64,000 nt of DNA from Chryseobacterium viscerum (GTDB lineage: Bacteria; Bacteroidota; Bacteroidia; Flavobacteriales; Weeksellaceae). Below, piece by piece: positions 26,178 through 34,699 of the stretch. How positions within the stretch are numbered: the stretch's first letter is position 1; every line of letters begins with the position of its first letter. The notes under the pieces are model-generated. The model did not search any database. It was given only the letters and a program-made list of their open reading frames with translations, and was not told the DNA's origin. The DNA is taken from contig NZ_PPEG02000010.1 in assembly GCF_002899945.2 (NCBI RefSeq), positions 124,001-188,000 of the forward strand, read 5' to 3'. A program made the position numbers and the translations under genes.

Positions 26178-27446
26178 ATGTTACAAGTCAATTTTTTGCG
26201 CGACAATAAAGAACGCGTTTTAGAAGGTCTTAAGAAAAGACAATTCAAAAATCTTGAGTTGGTAGACGAGGCTATCGCTGCCGACGACGAAAGAAAAAGA
26301 ATCCAGTTCGAACTAGATTCCCAGCTTTCCGAAATCAATAAAATTTCGAAAGAAATTGGACTTTTGATGAAAGAAGGGAAAAAAGAAGAAGCGGAGTCTG
26401 CAAAATCTAAAACAGCACAATACAAAGAGTCGAGCTCAGAATTGAAATCCCAGTTAGAAGTTAAAGAAAATGACTTACTGAATATTCTGTACCAGCTTCC
26501 AAACATTCCAAATGAATTGGTGAAAAGTGGTGTTTCTGCTGATGATAATGAAAATATTTTTCAGTCTCATCCTGTAGAGGGTCTTGGTGAAGGAGCTATT
26601 CCTCACTGGGAACTGGCCAAAAAATACAACCTGATCGATTTTGAATTAGGGGTGAAAATTGCCGGAGCAGGTTTTCCTGTATATTTAGGAAAAGGAGCAA
26701 GATTGCAGAGAGCTTTGGTTCAGTATTTCTTAGATAAAAACGTAGAAAAAGGATATACAGAAGTGAATCCTCCTCACGTTGTGAATGAAGCATCAGGTTT
26801 CGGAACCGGACAGCTGCCAGATAAAGAAGGACAGATGTATTATATCAATGAAGATAAGTTATACCTGATTCCTACGGCAGAAGTTCCAGTAACGAACCTT
26901 TACCGTGATGTATTGCTTGATGAGAAAGATCTTCCGATCAAAAATACAGCATTCTCTCAGTGCTACAGAAGAGAAGCGGGAAGCTACGGAGCTCACGTAA
27001 GAGGACTGAACCGTCTTCACCAGTTTGAAAAAGTAGAGATTGTAAGAATTGAAAAACCAGAAAATTCTTATGCTGTTTTGGAAGAAATGGTAGAACATAT
27101 CAAAGAGATCCTTACAGATCTTGAACTTCCGTTCAGAGTATTAAGACTTTGCGGTGGTGATACAGGTTTTGCTGCTGCCATGACGTATGACTTCGAAGTT
27201 TGGAGTGCGGCTCAGGAGATGTGGCTGGAAGTAAGCTCTGTGTCTAACTTTGAAACGTTCCAGGCAAACAGATTAAAGTGCCGTTACAAAGCAGATGGGA
27301 AATCTCAGTTGGTTCACACCCTGAACGGATCAGCAATGGCTTTACCAAGAATTATGGCAGCATTGCTTGAGAATAACCAGACAGCGGACGGAATTAAGCT
27401 CCCTAAGAAGGTTGCAGAATATGCAAGATTTGATGTAATCAACTAA
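26178..27446 (+). CDS. serS: Seryl-tRNA synthetase
   Basis: 422 residues, class-II aminoacyl-tRNA synthetase charging tRNA-Ser in the cytosol. The N-terminal antiparallel coiled-coil arm spans about 25-100. Catalytic core motifs are visible: motif 2 FSQCYRREAGSYG and motif 3 LNGSAMALPRIMAALLENNQ, plus LYLIPTAEVPVTNLYRD. Length is normal for the family. It has its own promoter and a bidirectional terminator behind it. Confidence 0.98.
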   Translation: MLQVNFLRDNKERVLEGLKKRQFKNLELVDEAIAADDERKRIQFELDSQLSEINKISKEIGLLMKEGKKEEAESAKSKTAQYKESSSELKSQLEVKENDLLNILYQLPNIPNELVKSGVSADDNENIFQSHPVEGLGEGAIPHWELAKKYNLIDFELGVKIAGAGFPVYLGKGARLQRALVQYFLDKNVEKGYTEVNPPHVVNEASGFGTGQLPDKEGQMYYINEDKLYLIPTAEVPVTNLYRDVLLDEKDLPIKNTAFSQCYRREAGSYGAHVRGLNRLHQFEKVEIVRIEKPENSYAVLEEMVEHIKEILTDLELPFRVLRLCGGDTGFAAAMTYDFEVWSAAQEMWLEVSSVSNFETFQANRLKCRYKADGKSQLVHTLNGSAMALPRIMAALLENNQTADGIKLPKKVAEYARFDVIN

Positions 27447-27470
27447 GCTTAGAAAGTTTAGCATACAATA

Positions 27471-27496
27471 AAAACCCACCGAATTTCGGTGGGTTT
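27471..27496. terminator. bidirectional terminator between serS and the cco-associated lipoprotein gene
   Basis: AAAACCCACCGAA / TTCGGTGGGTTTT, symmetric with A- and T-runs. It serves convergent transcripts on both strands. Confidence 0.92.
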
Positions 27497-27500
27497 TGCT

Positions 27501-28238
27501 TTATTTTGTAACGATAATAATCTTTTTATCAGCGTTTTTAAGTTTTGGATCTTTATCATAAATGGCTTTGAGATCATATTCTATTCTTACCGAATGATCA
27601 TCAATCTGTTTCAGCCAGTCATGTTTTCCTGAAATTGATTGTATTGGGTTTTCAAACCTTATTGTGGTCCCGATCTTTTTGAAAAACATAATCATCATAC
27701 CTCCGATCTTCTCAGTCTCTTCCTTTGAGCTTTTAGTTCGGATGGCTTCTTCAATACTTTTAAGGTTAAAATTTTCGGTATTGATGGTTAATGTTTTTCC
27801 ATCCCAATTATTGTAAATATTCTGATCTAGGGGTAATTTTTCAGTTTTTGTAAAGCTTTTCAATGCCTGATAATCTTCCTGAGCAAAATGTTCCATCTTA
27901 AAAGAAAAACCTGCCAGCTTATTATCTTCTTTCGTTGATTTCATGAAGATCTTTTTCATGATCTTGATGGAATCCTGATTTTCAGTTTTTAATTTTCCTT
28001 CCTGCTTGGCAAGATCGTACATACTTGTCCAGGTAGTCGGAAGCCTGTCCATTTCTCCAAATTCCTTCTGCTTTAACGAGTCTGGTGTCATGGCCATCAT
28101 TTCCGCCATAAACTCTCTTGTATCAATATCTGTTACGGAAGTAGAAGCGGCATCTTTGTGATAAACAATTTCAGAATTGACAGTACAGGACTGCAGTATA
28201 AAAAGGCTTGTCAGGAATAAGACAATGGTTTTCTTCAT
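27501..28238 (-). CDS. Hypothetical lipoprotein
   Basis: 245 residues with a lipoprotein signal MKKTIVLFLTSLFILQSC (lipidated Cys18). The remainder is soluble and mixed alpha/beta, with a run of Met/Lys (GGMMIMFFKKIG) near residue 185. No known domain recognised. It is the last gene of the minus-strand cco series, 18 bp behind the TauE-like gene, so it is probably co-transcribed; a role in oxidase maturation is only suggested by position. Confidence 0.82.
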   Translation of the reverse strand: MKKTIVLFLTSLFILQSCTVNSEIVYHKDAASTSVTDIDTREFMAEMMAMTPDSLKQKEFGEMDRLPTTWTSMYDLAKQEGKLKTENQDSIKIMKKIFMKSTKEDNKLAGFSFKMEHFAQEDYQALKSFTKTEKLPLDQNIYNNWDGKTLTINTENFNLKSIEEAIRTKSSKEETEKIGGMMIMFFKKIGTTIRFENPIQSISGKHDWLKQIDDHSVRIEYDLKAIYDKDPKLKNADKKIIIVTK

Positions 28239-28256
28239 GGTTTGTTTAAATACAAA

Positions 28257-28982
28257 TTAATGGCAGTTAACAGCCCCGCTTGGATCTTTGATGATGGTCA
28301 TGGCTTCAGCCTTCGGAGAAACATAAGGAATTCCCAGTTCAAGACCTCTAAGAATGAATAACCCTCCTAAAATAATCATGATTACCGGAACTGCTTTCAA
28401 AACCTTTACCCTGAAGGCCTGATTCATGAGATTTCCGGCTAAAACGATAGCAAACATGAATGGAAGGGTTCCAAGACCAAATAAAGCCATATATAAGGCT
28501 CCCCGCCATATTCCTCCTCCTGCGAGACTTGCGGTAAGAGCCATATAGACCATTCCACATGGTAAAAAGCCATTCAGAATTCCTGTAGTAAATCTTGAAC
28601 GGTAATCTGCTTTCTGAAGCAACCGGCCTAAGTTTAATTTAACAGTGTATAGAAACTTAGACAAAAAAGGAATTTTTGAAGCAAAATCTTTCCCTCCAAA
28701 TGAAAATACAGCCATGATAATCAGCAGAACTCCCGCGGTAATCGTCAGGTATTGCTGAAAGCCTGCCATTTCAAATCCTTGTCCTATAATTCCCAGAAGG
28801 GCACCCAATAATGAATAGGTGAAAATTCTTCCGAATTGATAGGTAAGGTTCTGAAGATAAAAATTGGCAGCCTGTTTTTTGGTTAATCCCATCGATAAAG
28901 CAATAGGTCCGCACATTCCGATACAGTGAAAACCGGAAGCAAAGCCTAAAGCAATAGCCGATACAATAAGTCCTATTTCCAT
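28257..28982 (-). CDS. TauE/SafE-like membrane protein of cbb3 clusters
   Basis: 241 residues, about six membrane helices. The first helix carries GFHCIGMCGPIAL, the CxxxC motif typical of the 'sulfite exporter TauE/SafE' homologs found next to ccoGHI in many bacteria. There it is suspected to assist copper or thiol handling during cbb3 oxidase assembly; sulfite export is unlikely. It overlaps ccoH by 10 bp. Confidence 0.85.
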   Translation of the reverse strand: MEIGLIVSAIALGFASGFHCIGMCGPIALSMGLTKKQAANFYLQNLTYQFGRIFTYSLLGALLGIIGQGFEMAGFQQYLTITAGVLLIIMAVFSFGGKDFASKIPFLSKFLYTVKLNLGRLLQKADYRSRFTTGILNGFLPCGMVYMALTASLAGGGIWRGALYMALFGLGTLPFMFAIVLAGNLMNQAFRVKVLKAVPVIMIILGGLFILRGLELGIPYVSPKAEAMTIIKDPSGAVNCH

Positions 28983-29425
28983 ATCACATCATAATCCATT
29001 CTGTAGTCTGTTTTATCTTTGGTCCAACTTAATCTTAATGTGTAGTTTCCTACTTTCAATACCTGTGCTGGTATTATGAAAGACTGGCTGGCGTCAAGCT
29101 GTACAGATTTTTTAATATCTAAATTCTGGTCGTCGGTTCTGTTTAAAACAAATTTTACCGTAGTATTTGAGTTGTTATATTCTTTTGGAAAAGTGATTTT
29201 AATTCCTTTGGTATCCTGACTGTATACTGGTTTTTCCTGTAAATCATCAGCCTTTTTCTTGGCGTCAATCACATCCTGATACTTCAATTCTTCTTCGTAA
29301 TAGTTATCGGTTACCATTTCAGAATTCTTCTGCCCGTTCGGGAAAAGAAACAGCATGGATAATATAAAAACTATGAATGCAAATAATGCAATTACAACAC
29401 CGTGTCCCCAACTAAAGTTCTTCAT
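28973..29425 (-). CDS. ccoH: FixH/CcoH family protein, cbb3 oxidase assembly
   Basis: 150 residues: one N-terminal membrane helix (about 8-28) and a periplasmic beta-rich domain. This is the FixH layout. CcoH stabilises and assembles the cbb3 complex in proteobacteria. It lies 10 bp behind ccoG and overlaps the TauE-like gene. Confidence 0.87.
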   Translation of the reverse strand: MKNFSWGHGVVIALFAFIVFILSMLFLFPNGQKNSEMVTDNYYEEELKYQDVIDAKKKADDLQEKPVYSQDTKGIKITFPKEYNNSNTTVKFVLNRTDDQNLDIKKSVQLDASQSFIIPAQVLKVGNYTLRLSWTKDKTDYRMDYDVIWK

Positions 29426-29435
29426 TTTTTTCTAA

Positions 29436-30890
29436 TTAAAATTGCAGTTTAAATGGCCCTTCAAAATAAGTCTGATATGAATCTATCAATTTACCCTTCA
29501 TATCATAAACACCAATCGTGATATTCTGTTTAGACAGTTTCATTTCATCTTCCGGGAAGCTGATATTGATTGTCCCTTTTGAAATTTTATCTCTGTCTAC
29601 CTGAATTTTGCTTGATGCACTATACGTAATTTCACCATGTGCCGGATCCATTACTTTGATGGTAACTATTTTTTTATCGTTCGTTTTATTAAGGAAAGTA
29701 TAATTATAGGTATTGGTAATTTTACCATCTCTTACAAAGAATGTGCTTCCTGCCGGTTTGATGAATTTTGCTTCCATCTCACCACGGCTGTAAAGAAGAT
29801 ATCCCAAGAATCCTACAAGAAGGAAAAGGAATATTGAAAAACCTTTCATTCTTCCTGTAAACTTGAACTGAGTCTGTTGCTCAATTTCGTTTTCAGATGC
29901 ATATCGAACCAATCCTTTTGGAAGACCTACTTTTTCCATTACTTCATCACAGGCATCAATACATGCTGTACAGTTGATACATTCCAACTGCTGTCCATCT
30001 CTGATGTCAATTCCGGTAGGGCATACCACTACACACTGATGGCAGTCGATACAATCTCCTTTACCAGCTGCTTTACGGTCTTCACCTTTTCTCCATTTTG
30101 ATCTGTTTTCTCCTCTTTTGAAATCATAGAAAACGTTGATGGTATCTTTGTCAATCAGTACTCCCTGAAGTCTTCCGTAAGGACATACCAGCGTACAAAC
30201 CTGTTCTCTGAACCATGCAAATACGAAGTAGAATGCCGCAGCAAGAAGAATCATTACGATGAAATTGGTAGGATGGGCAAATGGCCCTTCACCAACGATT
30301 TTAAATACCTGCTCATATCCTACGATATACATAAACATGAAGTGGGTAATGATCAATGAAATGATGACATAAACAGTCCATTTCAAACTTCTCTTCCAGA
30401 TTTTCTCCGTATTCCACTCCTGTCTGTCCAGCTTCATCTGCTTGTTTCGGTCACCTTCAATCAGATATTCTATTTTACGGAAAATCGATTCCATAAAAAT
30501 TGTCTGAGGGCAAATCCACCCGCAGAAAATTCTTCCGAACGCAATCGTAAAAACAATAATAAAGATTAAAGAGGCGATAGCACCTAAAGTAAGGATAAAA
30601 AAGTCCTGTGGATAGAAAGGCTGTCCAAAAATGAAAAATTCCCTGTCTATGACATTGAATAACAATAACGGGTTACCATTGATCTTGATGAACGGTAACG
30701 CAAAATAAATAATTAATAAGAGATAGCTTACAATGTTTCTATAGTTGGTGTATTTTCCTTTAGGTTTTCTTGGAAATACCCATCTTCTCTTTCCGGATTG
30801 CTCCATTGTCCCTATAGAATCTCTATAAGTCTCAGGGTCCAGAACCTGTCCCTGTCCGCCGCGTACTTCTATTTCTTCTATGTCTGACAT
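29436..30890 (-). CDS. ccoG: CcoG, cbb3 oxidase accessory ferredoxin-like protein
   Basis: 484 residues. Membrane helices around 47-66, 90-115, 158-180 and 207-225, an inserted FGRIFCGWICPQT motif, then two 4Fe-4S motifs (CIDCHQCVVVCP and CINCTACIDACD), one more helix, and a C-terminal Ig-like periplasmic domain. CcoG reduces copper for CuB insertion into CcoN in proteobacteria. It is separated from ccoP by a strong symmetric hairpin, so its level may differ from that of the structural genes. Confidence 0.96.
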   Translation of the reverse strand: MSDIEEIEVRGGQGQVLDPETYRDSIGTMEQSGKRRWVFPRKPKGKYTNYRNIVSYLLLIIYFALPFIKINGNPLLLFNVIDREFFIFGQPFYPQDFFILTLGAIASLIFIIVFTIAFGRIFCGWICPQTIFMESIFRKIEYLIEGDRNKQMKLDRQEWNTEKIWKRSLKWTVYVIISLIITHFMFMYIVGYEQVFKIVGEGPFAHPTNFIVMILLAAAFYFVFAWFREQVCTLVCPYGRLQGVLIDKDTINVFYDFKRGENRSKWRKGEDRKAAGKGDCIDCHQCVVVCPTGIDIRDGQQLECINCTACIDACDEVMEKVGLPKGLVRYASENEIEQQTQFKFTGRMKGFSIFLFLLVGFLGYLLYSRGEMEAKFIKPAGSTFFVRDGKITNTYNYTFLNKTNDKKIVTIKVMDPAHGEITYSASSKIQVDRDKISKGTINISFPEDEMKLSKQNITIGVYDMKGKLIDSYQTYFEGPFKLQF

Positions 30891-30911
30891 ATGTAATAGG
30901 TTTTAAAAAAG

Positions 30912-30962
30912 AAAAAACATAATTCGTTACTATTTTAATCTAATAACAAATTATGTTTTTTT
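30912..30962. terminator. symmetric hairpin between ccoP and ccoG (likely partial terminator)
   Basis: AAAAAACATAATT-C-GTTA pairs with TAAC-A-AATTATGTTTTTT and is followed by a T-run on the minus strand. It sits inside an otherwise tightly packed operon, which suggests graded expression. Confidence 0.7.
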
Positions 30963-30985
30963 CATATGTTTTCTAATTTTTTAAA

Positions 30986-31867
30986 TTATTCTTTTTCCCA
31001 ATGTGCTTCAGTTCCTTGAGGAGCAGCTCCTCCCTGGGCTTGAGTTATTGGTGGTTGTTCCTGATTAATATGATATACATATGCTGCAATCTTTTCAATC
31101 TCTGCACCTGAAACCTCTCCGTTTTTACCGAATGCTCTCATCGCAGGGTTAGTAGGAGAACCATTCCAGTCCATATGGAATACGTTTTTGAATAACGTTT
31201 TCTCAGGCTGGTTGATCCAGTAGTTATCAGTAAGGTTTGGTCCGATACCTCCACTACCATCTTCTTTGTGACAAGATGCACAGTTTGTTTTGAATAATTC
31301 TTTCCCTTCTGCAATATTATCAGCTGAATACTTAGCTGTTTCAATCGTTACAGGAGGCTGAGTTTTTTGGTATTCTTCAATACTAGCCAACTGCTCTTTA
31401 TATTCTTTTTCATATTCGCTTAACGGGTGAGCGAAGTCTGTGAAAGAATATGCTGCGATATATACAATACAAAAAGCGGTCCCAAAATAGAATAAACCTA
31501 CCCACCATTTTGGTAATTGGTTATCCAACTCCATGATCCCATCGAAACCGTGGTCAATAAGGATATCTTTTTCTTCAGTTTCAGATTGCTTTTTGAAAGC
31601 GGCATCATACATTCTTCTCAAGAAAGGAACTTTCTTTTCAGCTAAGTAAGCTGCTTTCTCTTCCGGAGATAATTTTTTGAATTTGTTGTTTTCAATAAGG
31701 TCTCCAATAGCACTATGGATATAGGCAAGGATACCAGCGATCACAACTGTTCCCCAGAAGTAAGGCGAAGCTAGGAACGCGTAGCTTTGTACAAACAAAT
31801 AATAAAAAACTATTAAAAGTCCTATTATTATCAAGATGTTTACGACAACAGGTGTTCTTTGTTTCAT
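30986..31867 (-). CDS. ccoP: CcoP, cbb3 oxidase cytochrome c subunit (single heme site)
   Basis: 293 residues. Two membrane helices near the N-terminus (about 8-28 and 33-52), a Lys/Glu-rich cytoplasmic stretch, a third helix around 120-142, then one cytochrome c domain with NCASCHKEDGSGGIGPNL. Proteobacterial CcoP has two CxxCH sites; only one is seen in the whole protein here. It still belongs to the FixP family by its N-terminal part and context. It lies 9 bp behind ccoQ. Confidence 0.94.
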   Translation of the reverse strand: MKQRTPVVVNILIIIGLLIVFYYLFVQSYAFLASPYFWGTVVIAGILAYIHSAIGDLIENNKFKKLSPEEKAAYLAEKKVPFLRRMYDAAFKKQSETEEKDILIDHGFDGIMELDNQLPKWWVGLFYFGTAFCIVYIAAYSFTDFAHPLSEYEKEYKEQLASIEEYQKTQPPVTIETAKYSADNIAEGKELFKTNCASCHKEDGSGGIGPNLTDNYWINQPEKTLFKNVFHMDWNGSPTNPAMRAFGKNGEVSGAEIEKIAAYVYHINQEQPPITQAQGGAAPQGTEAHWEKE

Positions 31868-31876
31868 AAAAATAGT

Positions 31877-32077
31877 TTAATTTTTTAAATTAAAATTGTC
31901 ATCCTCATCATCCCCAAGTGGTGCCTCTTCTTCCTCTTTGTAATATTTTTTAGGCCTGCTAAAAACATAGATTACTAGAGCAACGAAGAACAGCATAAAG
32001 AAAATCAGAGCCAACGTCTGGTAAAAGCCAGCGTTTTCTGTATTGGATAATATATCTTTAAAGTTCTGAGGAATCAT
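31877..32077 (-). CDS. ccoQ: CcoQ/FixQ-like small subunit
   Basis: 66 residues with one membrane helix (about 20-42, TLALIFFMLFFVALVIYVF), a short basic patch (RPKKYYK) and an acidic tail. This is the CcoQ layout; CcoQ stabilises the cbb3 complex. It is placed between ccoNO and ccoP as expected, with 17 bp and 9 bp gaps. Confidence 0.85.
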   Translation of the reverse strand: MIPQNFKDILSNTENAGFYQTLALIFFMLFFVALVIYVFSRPKKYYKEEEEAPLGDDEDDNFNLKN

Positions 32078-32094
32078 ATGAACCTTTTAATGTT

Positions 32095-34356
32095 TTAGTT
32101 ATTACTTGCTGTTTTGATTTCCGTTGTTTTGATATCGGTACCTAGTCTCTGAAGATAAGAGATAAGAGCTACAATTTCTTTTTTCTCTAATTCTCCCTGA
32201 GGTCTCTTTGCATAAGCCTGCTTAAGGTCATTTGCTTCAGAGAAGATATCTTTTACAATTTTTGCTGACTGGTTATTAGCCCATTTGTCTGCAGAATCGA
32301 TTTGAGCCTTAGTATAAGGTACATCGAATACATTCTTCATCAGCTTCATTTTGTCTACCATCTTAGTTCTGTCTAAGTCTGTAGCAATTAACCAAGGGTA
32401 ACGAGGCATAATAGAACCTGCGGAAGTAGATCTTGGGTTATACATGTGTTTGTAATGCCAAGAACTTGGGTTTTTACCACCTTCTCTATGTAAATCCGGA
32501 CCTGTTCTCTTAGATCCCCATAGGAATGGTCTGTCGTATACAAATTCTCCAGCTTTGGAGTATTGTCCGTTTTTACCATTGAATCTTGTGATCTCATCTC
32601 TGAACGGTCTGATCATTTGAGAGTGACAAGCGTTACATCCTTCACGGATATAAATATCTCTACCTTCAAGTTCAAGGGGTGAATAAGGCTTCACTGCAGA
32701 AATCGTAGGTACACTTTTCTTAAGAGATAGTGTAGGGATGATTTCAATTGAACTACCGATAGATATAGTGAAGAAAGATAAAATACCTAATAATACCGGA
32801 GTTCTTTCCAGCCAAAGGTGAGTACCTTCTCCTTCTTTTCTGTTTTTACTGATGTTTGCTAATGCAGGAGCTTCAGCAGGAACTTCTTTCTGGAATGATC
32901 CTTTTCTTACCGTAGCGATTACGTTAACGATCATTAGGATAGATCCTGAGATATAGAATAAACCTCCTACGAATCTCATTTTGAAGTAAGGAATAATTGC
33001 CGTTACAGTATCCAACCAGTTTTTCCATAATAATGTTCCGTCTGGGTTGAATTGCTTCCACATTAAACCTTGTGTAAATCCTGAAATATACATTGGAACT
33101 GCATAGAAGATAATTCCTAAAGTACCTAACCAGAAATGCCAGTTAGCTAATTTTACAGACCAAAGTTTTGTTCTCCACATGATGGGTACCAAATAATAGA
33201 TAACCCCGAATGCCATGAAACCATTCCATCCAAGAGCTCCTAAGTGTACGTGACCGATAACCCAGTCTGTAAAGTGACCAATTTTGTTGATGTTTTTAGT
33301 TGCTAAAAGCGGTCCTTCAAACGTTGCCATACCATAACAAGTAACGGCTACTACGAAGAACTTAAGGATAGGATTTTCTCTTACTTTATCCCAAGCTCCT
33401 CTTAAGGTAAGAAGACCATTTAACATTCCTCCCCAAGATGGTGCAATAAGCATGATAGAGAACCCCGTTCCTACCGCCTGAGCCCAAGCTGGAAGAGCTG
33501 TATACTGAAGGTGGTGAGGACCAGCCCAGATATATACGAAAATTAATGACCAGAAGTGAATAATAGACAGTTTATAAGAGAATACCGGTCTGTCTGCAGC
33601 CTTCGGAAGGAAGTAATACATTAAACCAAGTACCGGAGTTGTCAATACGAATGCTACCGCATTGTGTCCGTACCACCACTGTACTATCGCATCTTTTACC
33701 CCTGCATACGCTGAATAAGATTTCCAGCCTGTGAAAGATAAAGGTACTTCTAGGTTGTTGAAGATGTGAAGCATTGCTACTGCAATCCAGGTACCAATGT
33801 AGAACCATATTGCTACATAAAGGTGTCTTACTCTTCTCTTCGAAATAGTCAGGAACATATTGATACCAAAAATGATCCATGAGAATGCGATCAATATGTC
33901 GATCGGCCACTCGTGTTCTGCATATTCCTTAGAGGTATTGATCCCCATAAAGAATGTAACGAACGTAGCAACGATCATAAACTGCCAAGTCCAGAAATGT
34001 AACCATGACAATGTATCACTGTACATTCTTGTTTTTAATAATCTCTGTAATGAGTAATAAATACCCGTGTAAACAATGTTACAAACAAATGCAAAGATTA
34101 CTGTGTTGGTGTGCAACATTCTGATTCTACCAAAACCAAATGCACCATGAGTGTTTATTAACCCCTCAATATTACCCGATGCCAAACTTTTGATGGTCGT
34201 GTCATCTGTCCCGAAAAAGAATTCAGGTAATTCCGGGTAGAAAAGCATTAATGCCGCCGTAAGCCCGAACGTAAATCCAATGAGACCGAAAACTAAGGTC
34301 GCATAAAGGAACGCACGGACAATACTATTGTCATAACTAAACTTTTGTGTTTCCAT
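32095..34356 (-). CDS. ccoNO: Fused CcoN-CcoO, cbb3-type cytochrome c oxidase subunits I/II
   Basis: 753 residues. The N-terminal ~500 residues are CcoN with about 12-13 helices, containing heme/CuB ligand motifs GHNAVAFVLTTPV, GPHHLQYTALP and HVHLGALGWNG. After one linker helix the C-terminal ~200 residues are CcoO with a heme c site REGCNACHSQMIRPFRDE. This catalytic core reduces oxygen to water at low O2 and pumps protons in the inner membrane. The N-O fusion is characteristic of Bacteroidetes. It lies 21 bp behind ccoS. Confidence 0.97.
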   Translation of the reverse strand: METQKFSYDNSIVRAFLYATLVFGLIGFTFGLTAALMLFYPELPEFFFGTDDTTIKSLASGNIEGLINTHGAFGFGRIRMLHTNTVIFAFVCNIVYTGIYYSLQRLLKTRMYSDTLSWLHFWTWQFMIVATFVTFFMGINTSKEYAEHEWPIDILIAFSWIIFGINMFLTISKRRVRHLYVAIWFYIGTWIAVAMLHIFNNLEVPLSFTGWKSYSAYAGVKDAIVQWWYGHNAVAFVLTTPVLGLMYYFLPKAADRPVFSYKLSIIHFWSLIFVYIWAGPHHLQYTALPAWAQAVGTGFSIMLIAPSWGGMLNGLLTLRGAWDKVRENPILKFFVVAVTCYGMATFEGPLLATKNINKIGHFTDWVIGHVHLGALGWNGFMAFGVIYYLVPIMWRTKLWSVKLANWHFWLGTLGIIFYAVPMYISGFTQGLMWKQFNPDGTLLWKNWLDTVTAIIPYFKMRFVGGLFYISGSILMIVNVIATVRKGSFQKEVPAEAPALANISKNRKEGEGTHLWLERTPVLLGILSFFTISIGSSIEIIPTLSLKKSVPTISAVKPYSPLELEGRDIYIREGCNACHSQMIRPFRDEITRFNGKNGQYSKAGEFVYDRPFLWGSKRTGPDLHREGGKNPSSWHYKHMYNPRSTSAGSIMPRYPWLIATDLDRTKMVDKMKLMKNVFDVPYTKAQIDSADKWANNQSAKIVKDIFSEANDLKQAYAKRPQGELEKKEIVALISYLQRLGTDIKTTEIKTASNN

Positions 34357-34377
34357 ATCAACTATTCACTATTTTTC

Positions 34378-34590
34378 TCAATTTTTATTATTTTCTCCTA
34401 TTTCTTTCTCGTCTTTATCTTTGTCGCCACTTTCATCATTTTCTTTGACTCTTTCATCATCAAAAAGGATTCTGACAGCTGGAGATTCATCATCTTCAAA
34501 CTGTCCTTTTCGGGCATACACTATAAATACGACCAAGAAAATCGCAGCTAAAGAAACACTGCAGAGGATCATTAAATATAGAATATCCAT
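34378..34590 (-). CDS. ccoS: CcoS, cbb3 oxidase assembly protein
   Basis: 70 residues: one N-terminal membrane helix (about 3-25), the conserved ARKGQFEDDESPAVRILFDD block that marks CcoS, and a highly acidic Asp/Glu/Lys tail. CcoS is needed for heme and copper insertion into the oxidase. It is the first gene after the candidate promoter/operator of the structural operon. Confidence 0.88.
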   Translation of the reverse strand: MDILYLMILCSVSLAAIFLVVFIVYARKGQFEDDESPAVRILFDDERVKENDESGDKDKDEKEIGENNKN

Positions 34591-34621
34591 TGGACAACAA
34601 AATTAACCTATTTTCGGGGTT

Positions 34622-34653
34622 CAAATTTAGTGAAAAATAATGACATTCATCAC
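34622..34653 (-). promoter_or_regulatory. cco structural-operon promoter with FNR-like box
   Basis: Minus strand: GTGATGAATGTCAT (34640-34653), then TAAATTTG (34622-34629), then a second -7-like TAATTTTG closer to ccoS. The 14-mer differs at two positions from GTGATAAATATCAT next to the crp gene. Both fit TGAT-N4-RTCA, a Crp/Fnr-type box. Confidence 0.5.
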
Positions 34654-34699
34654 GAAATGCCGATTTCAGCTAATTTAAAATCAGTCTAAATAAGGGCCT

